Source: Flammeovirgaceae bacterium UBA2371 (GTDB lineage Bacteria; Bacteroidota; Bacteroidia; Cytophagales; Cyclobacteriaceae). From it: a stretch of 64,000 nt of DNA. The notes under the pieces are model-generated. The model saw nothing but the letters and a program-made list of their open reading frames with translations, made no database searches and was not told the DNA's origin. Below, piece after piece: positions 16,977 to 26,089 of the stretch (its first letter is position 1; each line of letters opens with the position of its first letter). The position numbers were made by a program, and so were the translations under genes. Location: positions 269-64,268 of the forward strand of contig DDTF01000039.1 of NCBI GenBank assembly GCA_002345965.1, written 5' to 3'.

Positions 16977-17944
16977 AGCAGTTCTTCTGATTTCTTTTTC
17001 TTTGGAATAATGACCGAGAAAACAATGGACCCGGTAAGAGTGAGTAGAATCACTGAGAAAGATAGCGATACCGGAACGTGCATTTCAAAAATCTCCATTA
17101 GCATTTTTGCACCTATGAAAAAGAGAATAATGGAAAGTCCTTTTTGTAACAAATAGAACTTATCAATAATACCAGCTAATAAAAAGAACATCGCTCTTAG
17201 CCCCAATACAGCAAAAATATTGGACGTGTATATAAGAAATTCATTTTGTGTGATGGCAAAAGCCGCAGGGATGGAGTCAACCGCAAATATCAAATCGGTC
17301 GTTTCAATCAATACGATCACCAGGAACAGCGAAGTAAACATCAACTTCGGTTTGGTAACAATAAACTTTCCGCCCATGTCATCCTTGGTCATCGGCAGAT
17401 ACTTTCTGCAAAGTTTGAGGATGGGATTTTTCTCAGGATCTATTTTTTCATCACTGTCTTCAAAGTATATTTTTATACCTGAGTAGATAAGAAACACGCC
17501 AAAGACATACAGTATCCAGTGAAATTTGGCGATCAAAAGAGCTCCAACAAAAATGAAAACACCTCTAAAAACCACAGCTCCTAATATGCCCCAGAATAAT
17601 ATGTTGTGGTAGTACTCCTCCTTAACGCTGAAGTACTTTAGAATGAGAAGAATAACAAAGATGTTATCCACTGAAAGCGCATATTCCGTCAGATAAGCAG
17701 AAAAATACTCAAGTGCTGCCTCTGATCCACTGTCATCAAACTTATAGACAAGGTATCCAAATGCGGTGCTGACAATGACCCAGAAAATTGATTGATATAG
17801 GGCCGATTTTGTAGATATCTTATGTGCTTTCTTGTTGAAAACACCCAGATCAATCAACAGAAAGAGGATGATGACCACGGCAAATACCGCGAAAAGAATC
17901 GTCTCAGCCTGATTATTATTTCTGAACAGGGAGAATAGAAGCAT
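16973..17944 (-). CDS. TerC family membrane protein
   Basis: A 323-residue integral membrane protein with about eight helices. Diagnostic TerC segments are SVDNIFVILLIL and LIETTDLIFAVDSIPAAFAITQNEFLIYTSNIFAVLGLRAMFF, with conserved intramembrane Asp residues. Family members are implicated in Mn export, metallation of secreted proteins or tellurite resistance. I found no Mn riboswitch upstream; instead the terminator of the fur operon precedes it, so it must have its own promoter in that short gap. Confidence 0.93.
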   Translation of the reverse strand: MLLFSLFRNNNQAETILFAVFAVVIILFLLIDLGVFNKKAHKISTKSALYQSIFWVIVSTAFGYLVYKFDDSGSEAALEYFSAYLTEYALSVDNIFVILLILKYFSVKEEYYHNILFWGILGAVVFRGVFIFVGALLIAKFHWILYVFGVFLIYSGIKIYFEDSDEKIDPEKNPILKLCRKYLPMTKDDMGGKFIVTKPKLMFTSLFLVIVLIETTDLIFAVDSIPAAFAITQNEFLIYTSNIFAVLGLRAMFFLLAGIIDKFYLLQKGLSIILFFIGAKMLMEIFEMHVPVSLSFSVILLTLTGSIVFSVIIPKKKKSEELL

Positions 17945-17964
17945 TTGGCCGTTTTTCGCGTTTT

Positions 17965-18008
17965 ATATAAAAAAGGTGATTATCGATCGTGATCTATCGG
18001 TAATCACC
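17965..18008 (-). terminator. Intrinsic terminator of the gpmI-fur operon
   Basis: GGTGATTA/TAATCACC plus inner CGAT/ATCG form a long hairpin at 17975-18008. On the minus strand it is followed by TTTTTTATATAAAA. It sits between the fur stop and terC, ending leftward transcription from fur. Confidence 0.75.
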
Positions 18009-18099
18009 AATTTAAAGTTTCTAATAGCTGCAAATATAAACTAATCCTCAAAACTTACACGGATGATTAATACTACAAATTATTAAAAGGAAACCCCCT

Positions 18100-18516
18100 T
18101 TAAGCGCAGCTAGAGCACATCCCCTGAATGAGAAGATTTACCTCTTCCACCTTATAACCGTTAGGTAAATTGAAGCCTGGTATTTCCACCATGTTGAGGC
18201 AGCTGGTTTGACCGCATTGAGTACATTTAAAATGGACATGGTCGTGCTGGTGCTTCAAATAAGAGCATAGATTATCGCAAAGCCCGTACTTCAAGCCTCC
18301 TGTATCATCCAGGATTTTGTGAATTATACCCTTTTCGAGAAAAGATTTTAAAGTTCGGTACACGGTCACCCGGTCAAAGCTAGCACCCACCTCCCTCTCA
18401 ATATCAGAGTAGGACAAGGCATGTGAATGGGTTAAAAACAACCCTAAAATTTTCGATCGGCTTGAGGTTGATCTGAGTTTCGACTCTTTCAGTATTTGGC
18501 TTTGAATTCTTAGCAT
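18100..18516 (-). CDS. Fur family transcriptional regulator
   Basis: 138 residues from ATG 18516 (a GTG one codon earlier is also open). An N-terminal winged helix (SRSKILGLFLTHSHALSYSDIEREVGASFDRVTVYRTLKSFLEKGII) is followed by a dimerisation/metal domain with HQHDHVHFKCTQCGQTSCL and the C-terminal CSSC, giving two CxxC pairs for structural zinc. It could sense Fe, Zn or peroxide; the sequence does not decide. The start codon overlaps the stop of the ABC exporter gene (TGATG), so translation is coupled. Confidence 0.93.
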   Translation of the reverse strand: MLRIQSQILKESKLRSTSSRSKILGLFLTHSHALSYSDIEREVGASFDRVTVYRTLKSFLEKGIIHKILDDTGGLKYGLCDNLCSYLKHQHDHVHFKCTQCGQTSCLNMVEIPGFNLPNGYKVEEVNLLIQGMCSSCA

Positions 18517-20300
18517 CACTCCTGGTCAAATTGCAACTTCAGTAGGTTTTTATATATACCGTGGTCTTCTCCTGTGAGCTCATCATGCGAACCCGACTCT
18601 GCAATCACCCCTTCTTTGATTACCAGTATCCGGTCTGCTTTCCTTACAGTACTTAACCTATGCGCAATGATGATGGTAGTGCGACCCTCCATGAGATTTT
18701 CCAGTGCTTCCTGGACCAGTTTCTCCGACTCCATATCCAGTGAAGACGTTGCCTCGTCCAATATAAGGATAGACGGATTCTTAAGTATCGCCCTTGCAAT
18801 GGCCACCCGTTGCCGCTGACCTCCAGATAACTTGATCCCCCGATCTCCTACCACAGTATTCATTTGTTCAGGAAAAGACATAATAAAATCAAGCGCATTG
18901 GCTTTGCGTGCCGCTTCCACTATTTCCTCGTTGCTGGCATTTGGCTTGCCATAAGCTATGTTCTCCTTAATGGTTCCTCCAAACAAAACCACTTCTTGTG
19001 GAACAACTCCAAGATTTCGCCTGTAAGCAGATAAAGGATAATTTTCAATAGCCATGTTGTCTACTAAAATCCGACCATCATTGGGCTGGTAATACCTCAA
19101 TAGCAAACTCGTAATGGTAGATTTCCCTGAACCACTTGGTCCTACCAAGGCAATCTTTTGCCCTGCCCCAATTTTAAAGTCGATCTTTTGCAGTACTGGC
19201 ATTTCCGCTCGCGTTGGGTAAGAAAATTCTACTTTTTCAAATTGAATTTGTCCTTTCAACTTAATACCATCATCACCATCATTGTACTCATCTTCTTCTG
19301 CAAGTATTTCCATTATTCTGTCTGATGCGCCTATGGATTTTTGCAATTGACTGTATATGTCTCCAAGACCCGCTATAGACCCACCAATAAATGTGGTATA
19401 CAGGACAAAAGAAAATAACTCGCCTACAGTAACTTCATTGGCCTGAACGAGATAAGCACCGTACCAGCTTACTGCTACAATGCCTCCAAATAATGCCACA
19501 ATAGTAAAGGATATAAATGCGCCCCTGTACTTGGCAGCATGCAATGCTATTCTTACCACCTCACTCAATGACTTTTTATACCTAAGGGCTTCAAACAATT
19601 CGTTGGTGAATGATTTTACCACGCTAATGGATTGTAATGTTTCCTCCACAATCACATTGGTGGATGCCAATTGGTCTTGTGTTTTTTTAGATAACTTTCG
19701 AATGAATCTTCCAAAAAACAAAGCGGCCAGCACCAAAATCGGAAAAGTAAGCAACATGAAAAGTGTAAGCTTTGGTGTCAAAACAAAAATGACTATCGTG
19801 CCTGCAATAAGCACTACCACTTGTCTTAACAACTCCGCTAAAGTAACCGTAAAAGCATCCTGCAGTATGCCAACATCGGAAGTGATCCTGCTGATTAACT
19901 CTCCCACTCTTCTCTTGTCGAAAAATGTAAGTGGTAACCAAAGCATTTTTTCATAAACGGATTGCCTGATGTCGGCCAGCGTCTTTTCGCTTACGATGGC
20001 AAAAGAATATACCCTTATAAATGAAAGTATCCCTTGGACAATCAAAATTGCCACCAGCGTTAAAGCAATTTGGTTGATACTCGTAAGTATAAAACCGGTT
20101 TTTCCTGATGCTACATCAAGCAACTTACCAGCAAAATAGGGGAACGAAAGCAATGTGATACTTGACAACATCAGGCAAAAGATTCCGGCAAACAGTGTCC
20201 ATTGATAGGGCTTTACAAATCGAAAAACACCCACTAATTTCTGAAGCCCTGACCGGTTAATTTTTGGTTTTTCCTCCTCCGTTTTCAATTGCTCCGCCAT
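18516..20300 (-). CDS. ABC exporter, fused permease-ATPase (MsbA-like)
   Basis: A 594-residue half-transporter: six membrane helices in the first 330 residues, then a nucleotide-binding domain with Walker A GPSGSGKST, Q-loop VVPQEVVLFGGTI, signature LSGGQRQR, Walker B ILILDEATSSLD and the switch His in IIAHRLSTV. It would work as a homodimer exporting a lipid, peptide or drug. It is co-transcribed with the lipoprotein and gpmI upstream and fur downstream. MsbA itself (lipid A flippase) is possible but not proven. Confidence 0.92.
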   Translation of the reverse strand: MAEQLKTEEEKPKINRSGLQKLVGVFRFVKPYQWTLFAGIFCLMLSSITLLSFPYFAGKLLDVASGKTGFILTSINQIALTLVAILIVQGILSFIRVYSFAIVSEKTLADIRQSVYEKMLWLPLTFFDKRRVGELISRITSDVGILQDAFTVTLAELLRQVVVLIAGTIVIFVLTPKLTLFMLLTFPILVLAALFFGRFIRKLSKKTQDQLASTNVIVEETLQSISVVKSFTNELFEALRYKKSLSEVVRIALHAAKYRGAFISFTIVALFGGIVAVSWYGAYLVQANEVTVGELFSFVLYTTFIGGSIAGLGDIYSQLQKSIGASDRIMEILAEEDEYNDGDDGIKLKGQIQFEKVEFSYPTRAEMPVLQKIDFKIGAGQKIALVGPSGSGKSTITSLLLRYYQPNDGRILVDNMAIENYPLSAYRRNLGVVPQEVVLFGGTIKENIAYGKPNASNEEIVEAARKANALDFIMSFPEQMNTVVGDRGIKLSGGQRQRVAIARAILKNPSILILDEATSSLDMESEKLVQEALENLMEGRTTIIIAHRLSTVRKADRILVIKEGVIAESGSHDELTGEDHGIYKNLLKLQFDQE

Positions 20301-20321
20301 ATCAAAAAATAATCTTAAAGG

Positions 20322-20900
20322 TTAATAATTAACCTTTGATGATATTTGAAAAGTAACACTGTCGCGTAGAATCATTTTTTGAATGCCTCTTATTTTATAA
20401 GCACTCAACACCATCTTATCTTTTACGTCCTCCAATTCCATAGAAAATGTACGCGCTGTAAAGTACAATGTGTTCTGTTCACTCAAAGAGGCCTCAATTT
20501 TCCTGATTCGTTTGGGAGAATCCTGATAGTAGATCCTGAAATATTCTATAGGGATTTCTCTTGTGGCTTGAAAGTTTCGAACAATCAGATTACTGTTTTC
20601 GTCTTTTTTTCCATCGGTTATCTCGTAGGCATCCACATAAATGGATTTATTGATTATATCAAGATGGCGAAATGCCTCTAGTTCGTTTGCCCATCCTGCA
20701 CTATCTGGTTTAAAAGTAGCTTCATCCTGATCTTTATCAATTGAGGCCGTCTTAGTCAACGATGCATTTGTTTCCCTCAGATAGATTAACTGGTTATCGA
20801 TCAAACTATCTATATCAAAGTAGTTTTTGGTTACAGTCTGATTCTTTTGACAAGAAACAAAGAGAGCTGCCAAGGCTATCACGATGAAAGAAAATCTCAT
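20322..20900 (-). CDS. Hypothetical lipoprotein
   Basis: 192 residues with a lipoprotein signal (ALFVSC, Cys17). The mature domain has beta-rich segments such as NLIVRNFQATREIPIEYFRIYYQDSPKRIRKIEASL and ends with a predicted hairpin. No known motif. Its ATG overlaps the gpmI stop by one base (TAATG), and the ABC exporter starts 21 bp after its stop, so it sits in the middle of one transcript. It may be an outer-leaflet or periplasmic partner of the exporter; this is only inferred from order. Confidence 0.75.
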   Translation of the reverse strand: MRFSFIVIALAALFVSCQKNQTVTKNYFDIDSLIDNQLIYLRETNASLTKTASIDKDQDEATFKPDSAGWANELEAFRHLDIINKSIYVDAYEITDGKKDENSNLIVRNFQATREIPIEYFRIYYQDSPKRIRKIEASLSEQNTLYFTARTFSMELEDVKDKMVLSAYKIRGIQKMILRDSVTFQISSKVNY

Positions 20901-22426
20901 TATTTTTCAATTAATACCTTGCCATTCATTTCTGCAGGAATAGGAATTCCCATTAGTTGAAGAATAGTGGGCGCAAGGTCTCCCAACTTTCCATCTTGCA
21001 GCTTTCCTTTGTAATGATCTGACACCAAAATGCATGGCACCAAATTAGTAGTGTGTGCCGTGTTGGGGGATCCGTCTTCATTAATCATCATGTCTGCGTT
21101 GCCATGATCAGCAATAATGATAACATCGTAACCATTTTTCAAAGCAACTTCGGTTACCGATGCATTACATTGATCTACAGTTTCGCACGCAATTACCCCC
21201 GCGCTGAACACACCTGTATGCCCCACCATATCCGGATTGGCAAAGTTGAGACAAATAAAATCAGCCGATTGTTTCTCCAGCTCAGGAATAATCTTGTCCC
21301 TGATATCTCTGGCACTCATCTCTGGTTTCAGATCATAAGTAGCCACCTTAGGTGAAGGGCATAAAATTCTGGATTCCCCTTCAAATGGTTTTTCGCGTCC
21401 TCCAGAAAAAAAGAAGGTGACATGAGGGTACTTCTCCGTTTCTGCAATCCTGATTTGTTTTTTACCTGCCTTAGACACCACCTCCCCTAGGGTATTACTC
21501 AAATTATCCTTTTCAAAAATCACTCTTACGTTTTTGAAAGAATCGTCATAATTGGTTAAAGTGACATAATAAAGGTCCAGCATATGCATGTTGTACTCCA
21601 TGAGATTTTGCTGGGTAAGCGCCATAGTAATTTGCCTTCCCCGATCTGTACGAAAATTAAAACAAATCACTACATCCCCTTCTTGAATAGTAGCAAGTGG
21701 TTGATTTGAATCGTCAGTGACGATGATTGGCTTTATAAATTCATCTGTGACTCCGCTGCCATAAGATTTTTCTATTGAAGCAATGGGGTCTTGGGTTATT
21801 ACTCCCGCGCCATTAACCATGGCATCGTAGGCTACCTTCACACGTTCCCATCGTTTATCCCTGTCCATGGCATAATATCTTCCAACTATACTCGCCAGCT
21901 TACCAGTAGTCTTATTCAGGTGTTTTTGCAAGTCCTTCAGGTAACCTGCCCCTCCTTTTGGGTCCGTGTCCCTTCCATCCATAAAAGCATGAACAAACAA
22001 ATTATTAATTCCCTGATCATTGGCTATAGAACAAATGGCTTTGACATGGTCAAGATGTGAGTGCACACCCCCATCTGAAACCAATCCTATAAGATGAACT
22101 CGCTTCCCGTTTTTTTTGGCATAGCGCAAAGCATCAAGCAAGACCTCATTTTTATTTAATTCCTTTTCGGATATTGCCTTATTGATCCTTACCAAATCCT
22201 GATAAACAATTCGCCCGGCCCCAATATTCATATGGCCAACCTCAGAATTTCCCATTTGCCCTGCCGGAAGCCCTACCGCCAGGCCGGAAGCCTCCAGCTT
22301 ACTATGTGGGTACTTTTGGTATAAAGCATTGATATAGGGAGTTTGGGCCTGGTCTATTGCAGAAGCTTGTTTGTTGGTTGCAATGCCCCACCCATCCAAA
22401 ATCATGAGTAAAACTTTCTTATTCAT
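20900..22426 (-). CDS. gpmI: 2,3-bisphosphoglycerate-independent phosphoglycerate mutase
   Basis: A 508-residue metalloenzyme of the alkaline phosphatase superfamily: N-terminal LLMILDGWG, the phosphoserine loop GNSEVGHMNIGAGR, and metal ligands in DADH-type segments such as IIADHGNADMM and NTAHTTNLVP. It interconverts 3- and 2-phosphoglycerate in glycolysis, binding Mn. A TTG 21 bp upstream is in frame, but it coincides with a -7 box at 22445-22452, so ATG 22426 is preferred. It is the first gene of the gpmI-lipoprotein-ABC-fur unit. Confidence 0.96.
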   Translation of the reverse strand: MNKKVLLMILDGWGIATNKQASAIDQAQTPYINALYQKYPHSKLEASGLAVGLPAGQMGNSEVGHMNIGAGRIVYQDLVRINKAISEKELNKNEVLLDALRYAKKNGKRVHLIGLVSDGGVHSHLDHVKAICSIANDQGINNLFVHAFMDGRDTDPKGGAGYLKDLQKHLNKTTGKLASIVGRYYAMDRDKRWERVKVAYDAMVNGAGVITQDPIASIEKSYGSGVTDEFIKPIIVTDDSNQPLATIQEGDVVICFNFRTDRGRQITMALTQQNLMEYNMHMLDLYYVTLTNYDDSFKNVRVIFEKDNLSNTLGEVVSKAGKKQIRIAETEKYPHVTFFFSGGREKPFEGESRILCPSPKVATYDLKPEMSARDIRDKIIPELEKQSADFICLNFANPDMVGHTGVFSAGVIACETVDQCNASVTEVALKNGYDVIIIADHGNADMMINEDGSPNTAHTTNLVPCILVSDHYKGKLQDGKLGDLAPTILQLMGIPIPAEMNGKVLIEK

Positions 22427-22444
22427 ACTGCCTTGTATTGGCCG

Positions 22445-22452
22445 CAAATATA
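22445..22452 (-). promoter_or_regulatory. -7 box of gpmI
   Basis: On the complement TATATTTG, an exact TAnnTTTG match, 18 bp upstream of the ATG at 22426. It argues against the longer in-frame TTG start. No convincing TTG at -33. Confidence 0.45.
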
Positions 22453-22556
22453 ACCTTCTGATGAGGATAATCTGCCCTATTCAAGTCAATTACACTTTTA
22501 CGCTGTGTTAGGTTCTGGAATAATAGATTTAATTTAGGGGATGTCATTTAATGGCA

Positions 22557-22564
22557 TAATTTTG
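22557..22564 (+). promoter_or_regulatory. -7 box of the DUF4783-nadC operon
   Basis: TAATTTTG, exact match to TAnnTTTG, 17 bp before the ATG at 22582. The -33 region has TTAG rather than TTG. Confidence 0.45.
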
Positions 22565-22581
22565 GACAGTAAACATTTGAA

Positions 22582-22989
22582 ATGAAGTACAGGAGTGTGA
22601 AAATTGCTGGAATTGTAGCGGTGCTTGCGTTTTTTATGGCCTCACACCAAGCCATTGCCCAGGATGCAATTTTTGATCCCATCCGTGATGTAATCAAAAC
22701 AGGCAGCGCTAAAGAAATGTCCAGGTATTTGAATCAGAATATTGAAATCAATATTGAGGGCAATGTTAATACCTATAGCAAAGCGCAATCTGAATTTGTG
22801 TTTAGAGACTTCTTTAAAAAGCATCCACCTACAAGTTTCACAATCGTACACAAAGGAGCCTCCAAAGGTGGGCAACAGTTTGCGATAGGCAGGTACATAA
22901 GCGGCAACGACAGCTACAATGTATTGATGCTGGTAAAGGAAGTAAGCGCCACCTACCTGATTCATGAAATCAGCTTTGTGAAAGAATGA
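22582..22989 (+). CDS. DUF4783 exported protein
   Basis: 135 residues. A signal peptide with cleavage after AIAQ (about 27) is followed by an NTF2-like cone fold: FDPIRDVIKTGSAKEMSRYLNQNIEINIEGN and KAQSEFVFRDFFKKHPPTSFTIVHKG. This is the DUF4783 pattern, common in Bacteroidota next to nadC. It has no known activity. It overlaps nadC by 4 bp (ATGA). Confidence 0.88.
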   Translation: MKYRSVKIAGIVAVLAFFMASHQAIAQDAIFDPIRDVIKTGSAKEMSRYLNQNIEINIEGNVNTYSKAQSEFVFRDFFKKHPPTSFTIVHKGASKGGQQFAIGRYISGNDSYNVLMLVKEVSATYLIHEISFVKE

Positions 22990-23849
22990 TAAAACCATTT
23001 TATCTCACTGAAGAGGCCATAAATGACTTTATCAAATCAGCCCTCAAGGAGGACATTGGGGAAGGAGATCATTCTTCATTGGCAGCCATTCCTGATGATT
23101 GTATTAGCAAAGCAAAATTGCTCGTAAAAGCTGACGGCCTTATTGCCGGGCTGGAATTGGCAGAAAAAATATTTCATTTCTACGATCCTGCATTAACTGT
23201 AACATTTCAAAAAAAAGAGGGTGATCCCATCAAGCCAGGTGACATCGCTTTCATTGTTCAAGGCCCAGCTCGTTCGTTGCTTTCTACAGAACGTCTGGTG
23301 CTCAACTGCATGCAACGCATGAGTGGTATTGCTACCTATACGCATCAGCTTTGTCAATTGATTAAAGGAACCTCTGCGCGATTAATGGACACACGAAAAA
23401 CAACCCCCAATTTCAGATTGGCTGAAAAATGGGCTGTAATGATTGGAGGGGGACTTAATCACCGCTACGCATTGTATGATATGATCATGCTAAAGGACAA
23501 TCATATAGATATGGCCGGTGGAATTGAAAATGCAATCAACAACACAAAAGACTACCTCGCCAGACATAATAAAAAGTTAAAAATAGAGGTGGAAACGCGA
23601 ACACTGGATGAAGTAAAAGAAGTACTTCGTGTAGGTGGCGTTGATGTAATTATGCTGGACAACATGAGTACCACTTTGATGAAAGAGGCTGTGGCATTGA
23701 TCGATGGTCGATACAAAACAGAAGCAAGTGGTGGCATCACCGAGCTTACTTTACGCAATGTGGCCGAATGTGGCGTGGATTATATCTCTGTAGGGGCCCT
23801 TACCCACTCTGTCAAAAGCCTTGATTTAAGCCTTAAAGTGTTGGAATAA
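22986..23849 (+). CDS. nadC: Nicotinate-nucleotide diphosphorylase (quinolinate phosphoribosyltransferase)
   Basis: A 287-residue type II phosphoribosyltransferase with QRMSGIATYT, MDTRKTTPNFRLAEKWAV (substrate-binding Arg/Lys), GGGLNHRYALYDMIMLKDNHI and the C-terminal EASGGIT / ISVGALTHS. It converts quinolinate and PRPP to nicotinate mononucleotide in de novo NAD synthesis. It is translationally coupled to the exported DUF4783 protein, an arrangement conserved in the phylum without known reason. Confidence 0.96.
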   Translation: MIKPFYLTEEAINDFIKSALKEDIGEGDHSSLAAIPDDCISKAKLLVKADGLIAGLELAEKIFHFYDPALTVTFQKKEGDPIKPGDIAFIVQGPARSLLSTERLVLNCMQRMSGIATYTHQLCQLIKGTSARLMDTRKTTPNFRLAEKWAVMIGGGLNHRYALYDMIMLKDNHIDMAGGIENAINNTKDYLARHNKKLKIEVETRTLDEVKEVLRVGGVDVIMLDNMSTTLMKEAVALIDGRYKTEASGGITELTLRNVAECGVDYISVGALTHSVKSLDLSLKVLE

Positions 23850-23874
23850 ATTTTTCCCCCTCGGGTAAACCGCC

Positions 23875-23882
23875 TAATTTTG
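23875..23882 (+). promoter_or_regulatory. -7 box upstream of the YcxB-like gene
   Basis: TAATTTTG, an exact consensus match 29 bp before the ATG at 23912. No clear -33 TTG is present. Confidence 0.4.
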
Positions 23883-23911
23883 CCCCTTCATTTTCTATTG
23901 TTCTCATAACC

Positions 23912-24388
23912 ATGATCGTTAAAACCAAAAATTACAGGTTAGAAAAGAAGGATTATATCCGTCTGGCCATGCGCAACATCCTAAAACAGCAATGGTGGGT
24001 TGGATTGATTGTAATTGCTATTTGTATGGGTTACATCTGGATTCCCAGTTTTTGGTGGTTCATTGGGGCATTTATTGGTTCTGCATTGTATTTGCTATTC
24101 TGGTGGATACAATTCTATGGAGTAACCCAGCTGGAGCAGGGAAAAATGCTATTTGAACGCCTCTCTTACGAAATCAACAGCCAGCAAATTTTGATCAAGT
24201 TAAGCGCCAGAGAGGGTATGCCCATGAAATGGGATCAAATCAAAAAAGCCCAGGTAGGCAAAGATCATTTTTTATTAATGGTCAACAAGGCTCAATTGAT
24301 CCACTTGCCTTTTCGCATTTTCAATAGCGATAACGAAAGAAAATTTGTGACTAGCATCCTGAAAACAAAAGGGTTTATTAAGCAGTAA
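23912..24388 (+). CDS. YcxB-like membrane protein
   Basis: 158 residues with two closely spaced transmembrane helices (about 32-48 and 50-68, rich in Trp) and a C-terminal soluble domain with the YcxB-type pattern EINSQQILIKLSAREGMPMKWDQIKKAQVGKDHFLLMVNKAQLIHLPFRIF. The domain is common in bacteria and its role is unknown. It lies alone between nadC and recX. Confidence 0.72.
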   Translation: MIVKTKNYRLEKKDYIRLAMRNILKQQWWVGLIVIAICMGYIWIPSFWWFIGAFIGSALYLLFWWIQFYGVTQLEQGKMLFERLSYEINSQQILIKLSAREGMPMKWDQIKKAQVGKDHFLLMVNKAQLIHLPFRIFNSDNERKFVTSILKTKGFIKQ

Positions 24389-24449
24389 TCAGCTTTTATA
24401 AATCATTTTCTTTTTTGATTCCTATCCTCATCCTTAGCAACTTTGGTTT

Positions 24450-24926
24450 GTGGAAAAAAGGAAGCAAAAACTAACTCCGCAGCAGGGGCTTCAAAAAATT
24501 TATCATTATTGCGCCTATCAGGAGCGCTCCCATAAGGAAGTACGCAACAAACTCTACGACTATGGGTTGTGGGGCAGCGAAGTGGAGGATTTGCTCACCC
24601 GATTGATCACTGAAGATTTCCTAAATGAAGAGCGCTTTGCCAAGTCCTTTGCCGGTGGAAAGTTTCGAATGAAGAAGTGGGGAAGAATCAAAATAGAACG
24701 TGAGCTGGAAAGTCACGGATTAACCAGCAGATGCATTGCCATTGGATTGAAGGAAATAGATAATCAAGACTATCGGGAAGTATTGAAATCCCTGGTAGAG
24801 AAAAAATGGGAAGGAACAACTGAAGAAAATCTCTTCAAGAAAAAAGATAAGGTAGCCCGCTATGCCATTATGAAGGGTTTTGAGCCTGACCTGGTTTGGG
24901 GTATAATTAAAGAAATAGCGCCATAA
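24450..24926 (+). CDS. recX: Regulatory protein RecX
   Basis: 158 residues from a GTG start, built of three-helix RecX repeats: GLQKIYHYCAYQERSHKEVRNKLYDYG, then LITEDFLNEERFAKSFAGGKFRMKKWGRIKIERELESHG and a degenerate third repeat. RecX binds within the RecA filament groove and limits RecA activity. recA is not in the window. Spacing from its neighbours suggests its own transcript. Confidence 0.92.
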   Translation: MEKRKQKLTPQQGLQKIYHYCAYQERSHKEVRNKLYDYGLWGSEVEDLLTRLITEDFLNEERFAKSFAGGKFRMKKWGRIKIERELESHGLTSRCIAIGLKEIDNQDYREVLKSLVEKKWEGTTEENLFKKKDKVARYAIMKGFEPDLVWGIIKEIAP

Positions 24927-25036
24927 ACTGTATTCCAAAGGACAATTAGGCCTATTGAAAGAATCGAAACAGGCGCATTCATCGTTTGTTTATTAACATT
25001 GCCTACGGGTAAAAATATCCCATTTCAAACCGACCT

Positions 25037-25498
25037 ATGAAATTGCGTTATATCGCCATTTTGGGCCTACTCGTGTTCACCTTTTCAGCACTGGCACAGG
25101 GCACAACATCTGCTATTTCCGAATACAACCTGAAAAATAAGCTTGCCCTAGAGGGTTATGATCCAGTAAGTTATTTTGATGGAAAGCCTCTTAAAGGCAA
25201 GGCGGAAATTAAGTTTGAATCAAATGGTGTTATTTATTGGTTCAACAATTACGCCAACCTCAGCAAATTTAAAGAAAACCCTAGCCGATACGAGCCGGTT
25301 TATGGGGGCTGGTGTGCCTTTGCGATGGGCGATACGGGTGAAAAAGTAAAAATCGATCCTGAGACTTTTAAAGTCATTGACAACCAATTGTACTTGTTCT
25401 ACAATTTTTGGGGCACCAATACTTTAAAGGAGTGGAATAAAAATGAAAAAGCATTGAAACTGAAAGCTGACCAAAACTGGAAAAAAATTATCCGATAG
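25037..25498 (+). CDS. Exported YHS-domain protein
   Basis: 153 residues. A signal peptide (LLVFTFSALAQG, cleavage after about 20) precedes a YHS-type domain: LALEGYDPVSYFDGKPLKGKAEIKFESNGVIYWFNNYANLSKFKENPSRYEPVYGGWCAFAMGDTG. The single Cys in GGWCAFA is typical of this exported subfamily. YHS domains may bind metals; the function here is unknown. It is probably periplasmic. Confidence 0.88.
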   Translation: MKLRYIAILGLLVFTFSALAQGTTSAISEYNLKNKLALEGYDPVSYFDGKPLKGKAEIKFESNGVIYWFNNYANLSKFKENPSRYEPVYGGWCAFAMGDTGEKVKIDPETFKVIDNQLYLFYNFWGTNTLKEWNKNEKALKLKADQNWKKIIR

Positions 25499-25500
25499 CT

Positions 25501-25534
25501 TTGATTTACAAGCAAACCCTTATAAGTATATTTG
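25501..25534 (+). promoter_or_regulatory. Promoter of the DinB-like/ATP-grasp/LysE genes
   Basis: TTG at 25501-25503, 23 bp spacer, TATATTTG at 25527-25534, then 20 bp to the ATG at 25555. It fits the Bacteroidota consensus at the long end of the spacer range. Confidence 0.5.
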
Positions 25535-25554
25535 ATCCCTTATTTTAAAATCCT

Positions 25555-26073
25555 ATGCAACTCATTCAAGTAGCCAATTCAATTTTACTTCAATTGACTA
25601 CCATTATTGAGCAAATGGAAGAAACGGATTTTACTCAGCCGTGTCCATCATTGGCAAATTCCAGCATCGGACAGCACATACGCCATACGCTTGAGTTTTT
25701 TTTGTGTCTTGAAACAGGTTGCAAAAATGGCGTAGTTAATTATGACAATCGCGCACATGATAAATTAATAGAGAGTGACAAGTTTATTGCACTTGCAACT
25801 ATTGAACGCATTAAAAGTTTTATCGCTGGAAACAAAGAAGATTTCAATCTAAAACTGCAAGCCTGTTATCAACAGAGCAACAGCGACTTTGTGAATATGA
25901 ACACCAATTATTTTCGCGAACTAACCTATAACATAGAACACGCTGTGCATCATATGGCCATCATCAAGATTGGTATAAGAGAGATTGCTCCTTCCCTAAC
26001 GCTGCCAGCTGATTTTGGTATTGCAGCTTCTACCATTCGACACCAACATTCTCAATTGGCCACTTCACGGTAG
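25555..26073 (+). CDS. DinB-like four-helix protein
   Basis: 172 residues, all helical. SSIGQHIRHTLEFFLCLETGC and YNIEHAVHHMAIIKIGIREI supply the three His residues (in HIRH and HAVHH) that bind a divalent metal in the DinB/YfiT fold. Some family members are thiol-dependent transferases; others are unknown. It is 16 bp upstream of the ATP-grasp gene and probably co-transcribed with it. Confidence 0.78.
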   Translation: MQLIQVANSILLQLTTIIEQMEETDFTQPCPSLANSSIGQHIRHTLEFFLCLETGCKNGVVNYDNRAHDKLIESDKFIALATIERIKSFIAGNKEDFNLKLQACYQQSNSDFVNMNTNYFRELTYNIEHAVHHMAIIKIGIREIAPSLTLPADFGIAASTIRHQHSQLATSR

Positions 26074-26089
26074 CGGCCAGATACACTGA

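Noticed and set aside
19480..19956. 158-codon plus-strand frame
   Set aside because: It is antisense to the membrane domain of the ABC exporter, which has full family motifs; the Asn/Thr/Ser-rich product looks like a shadow.
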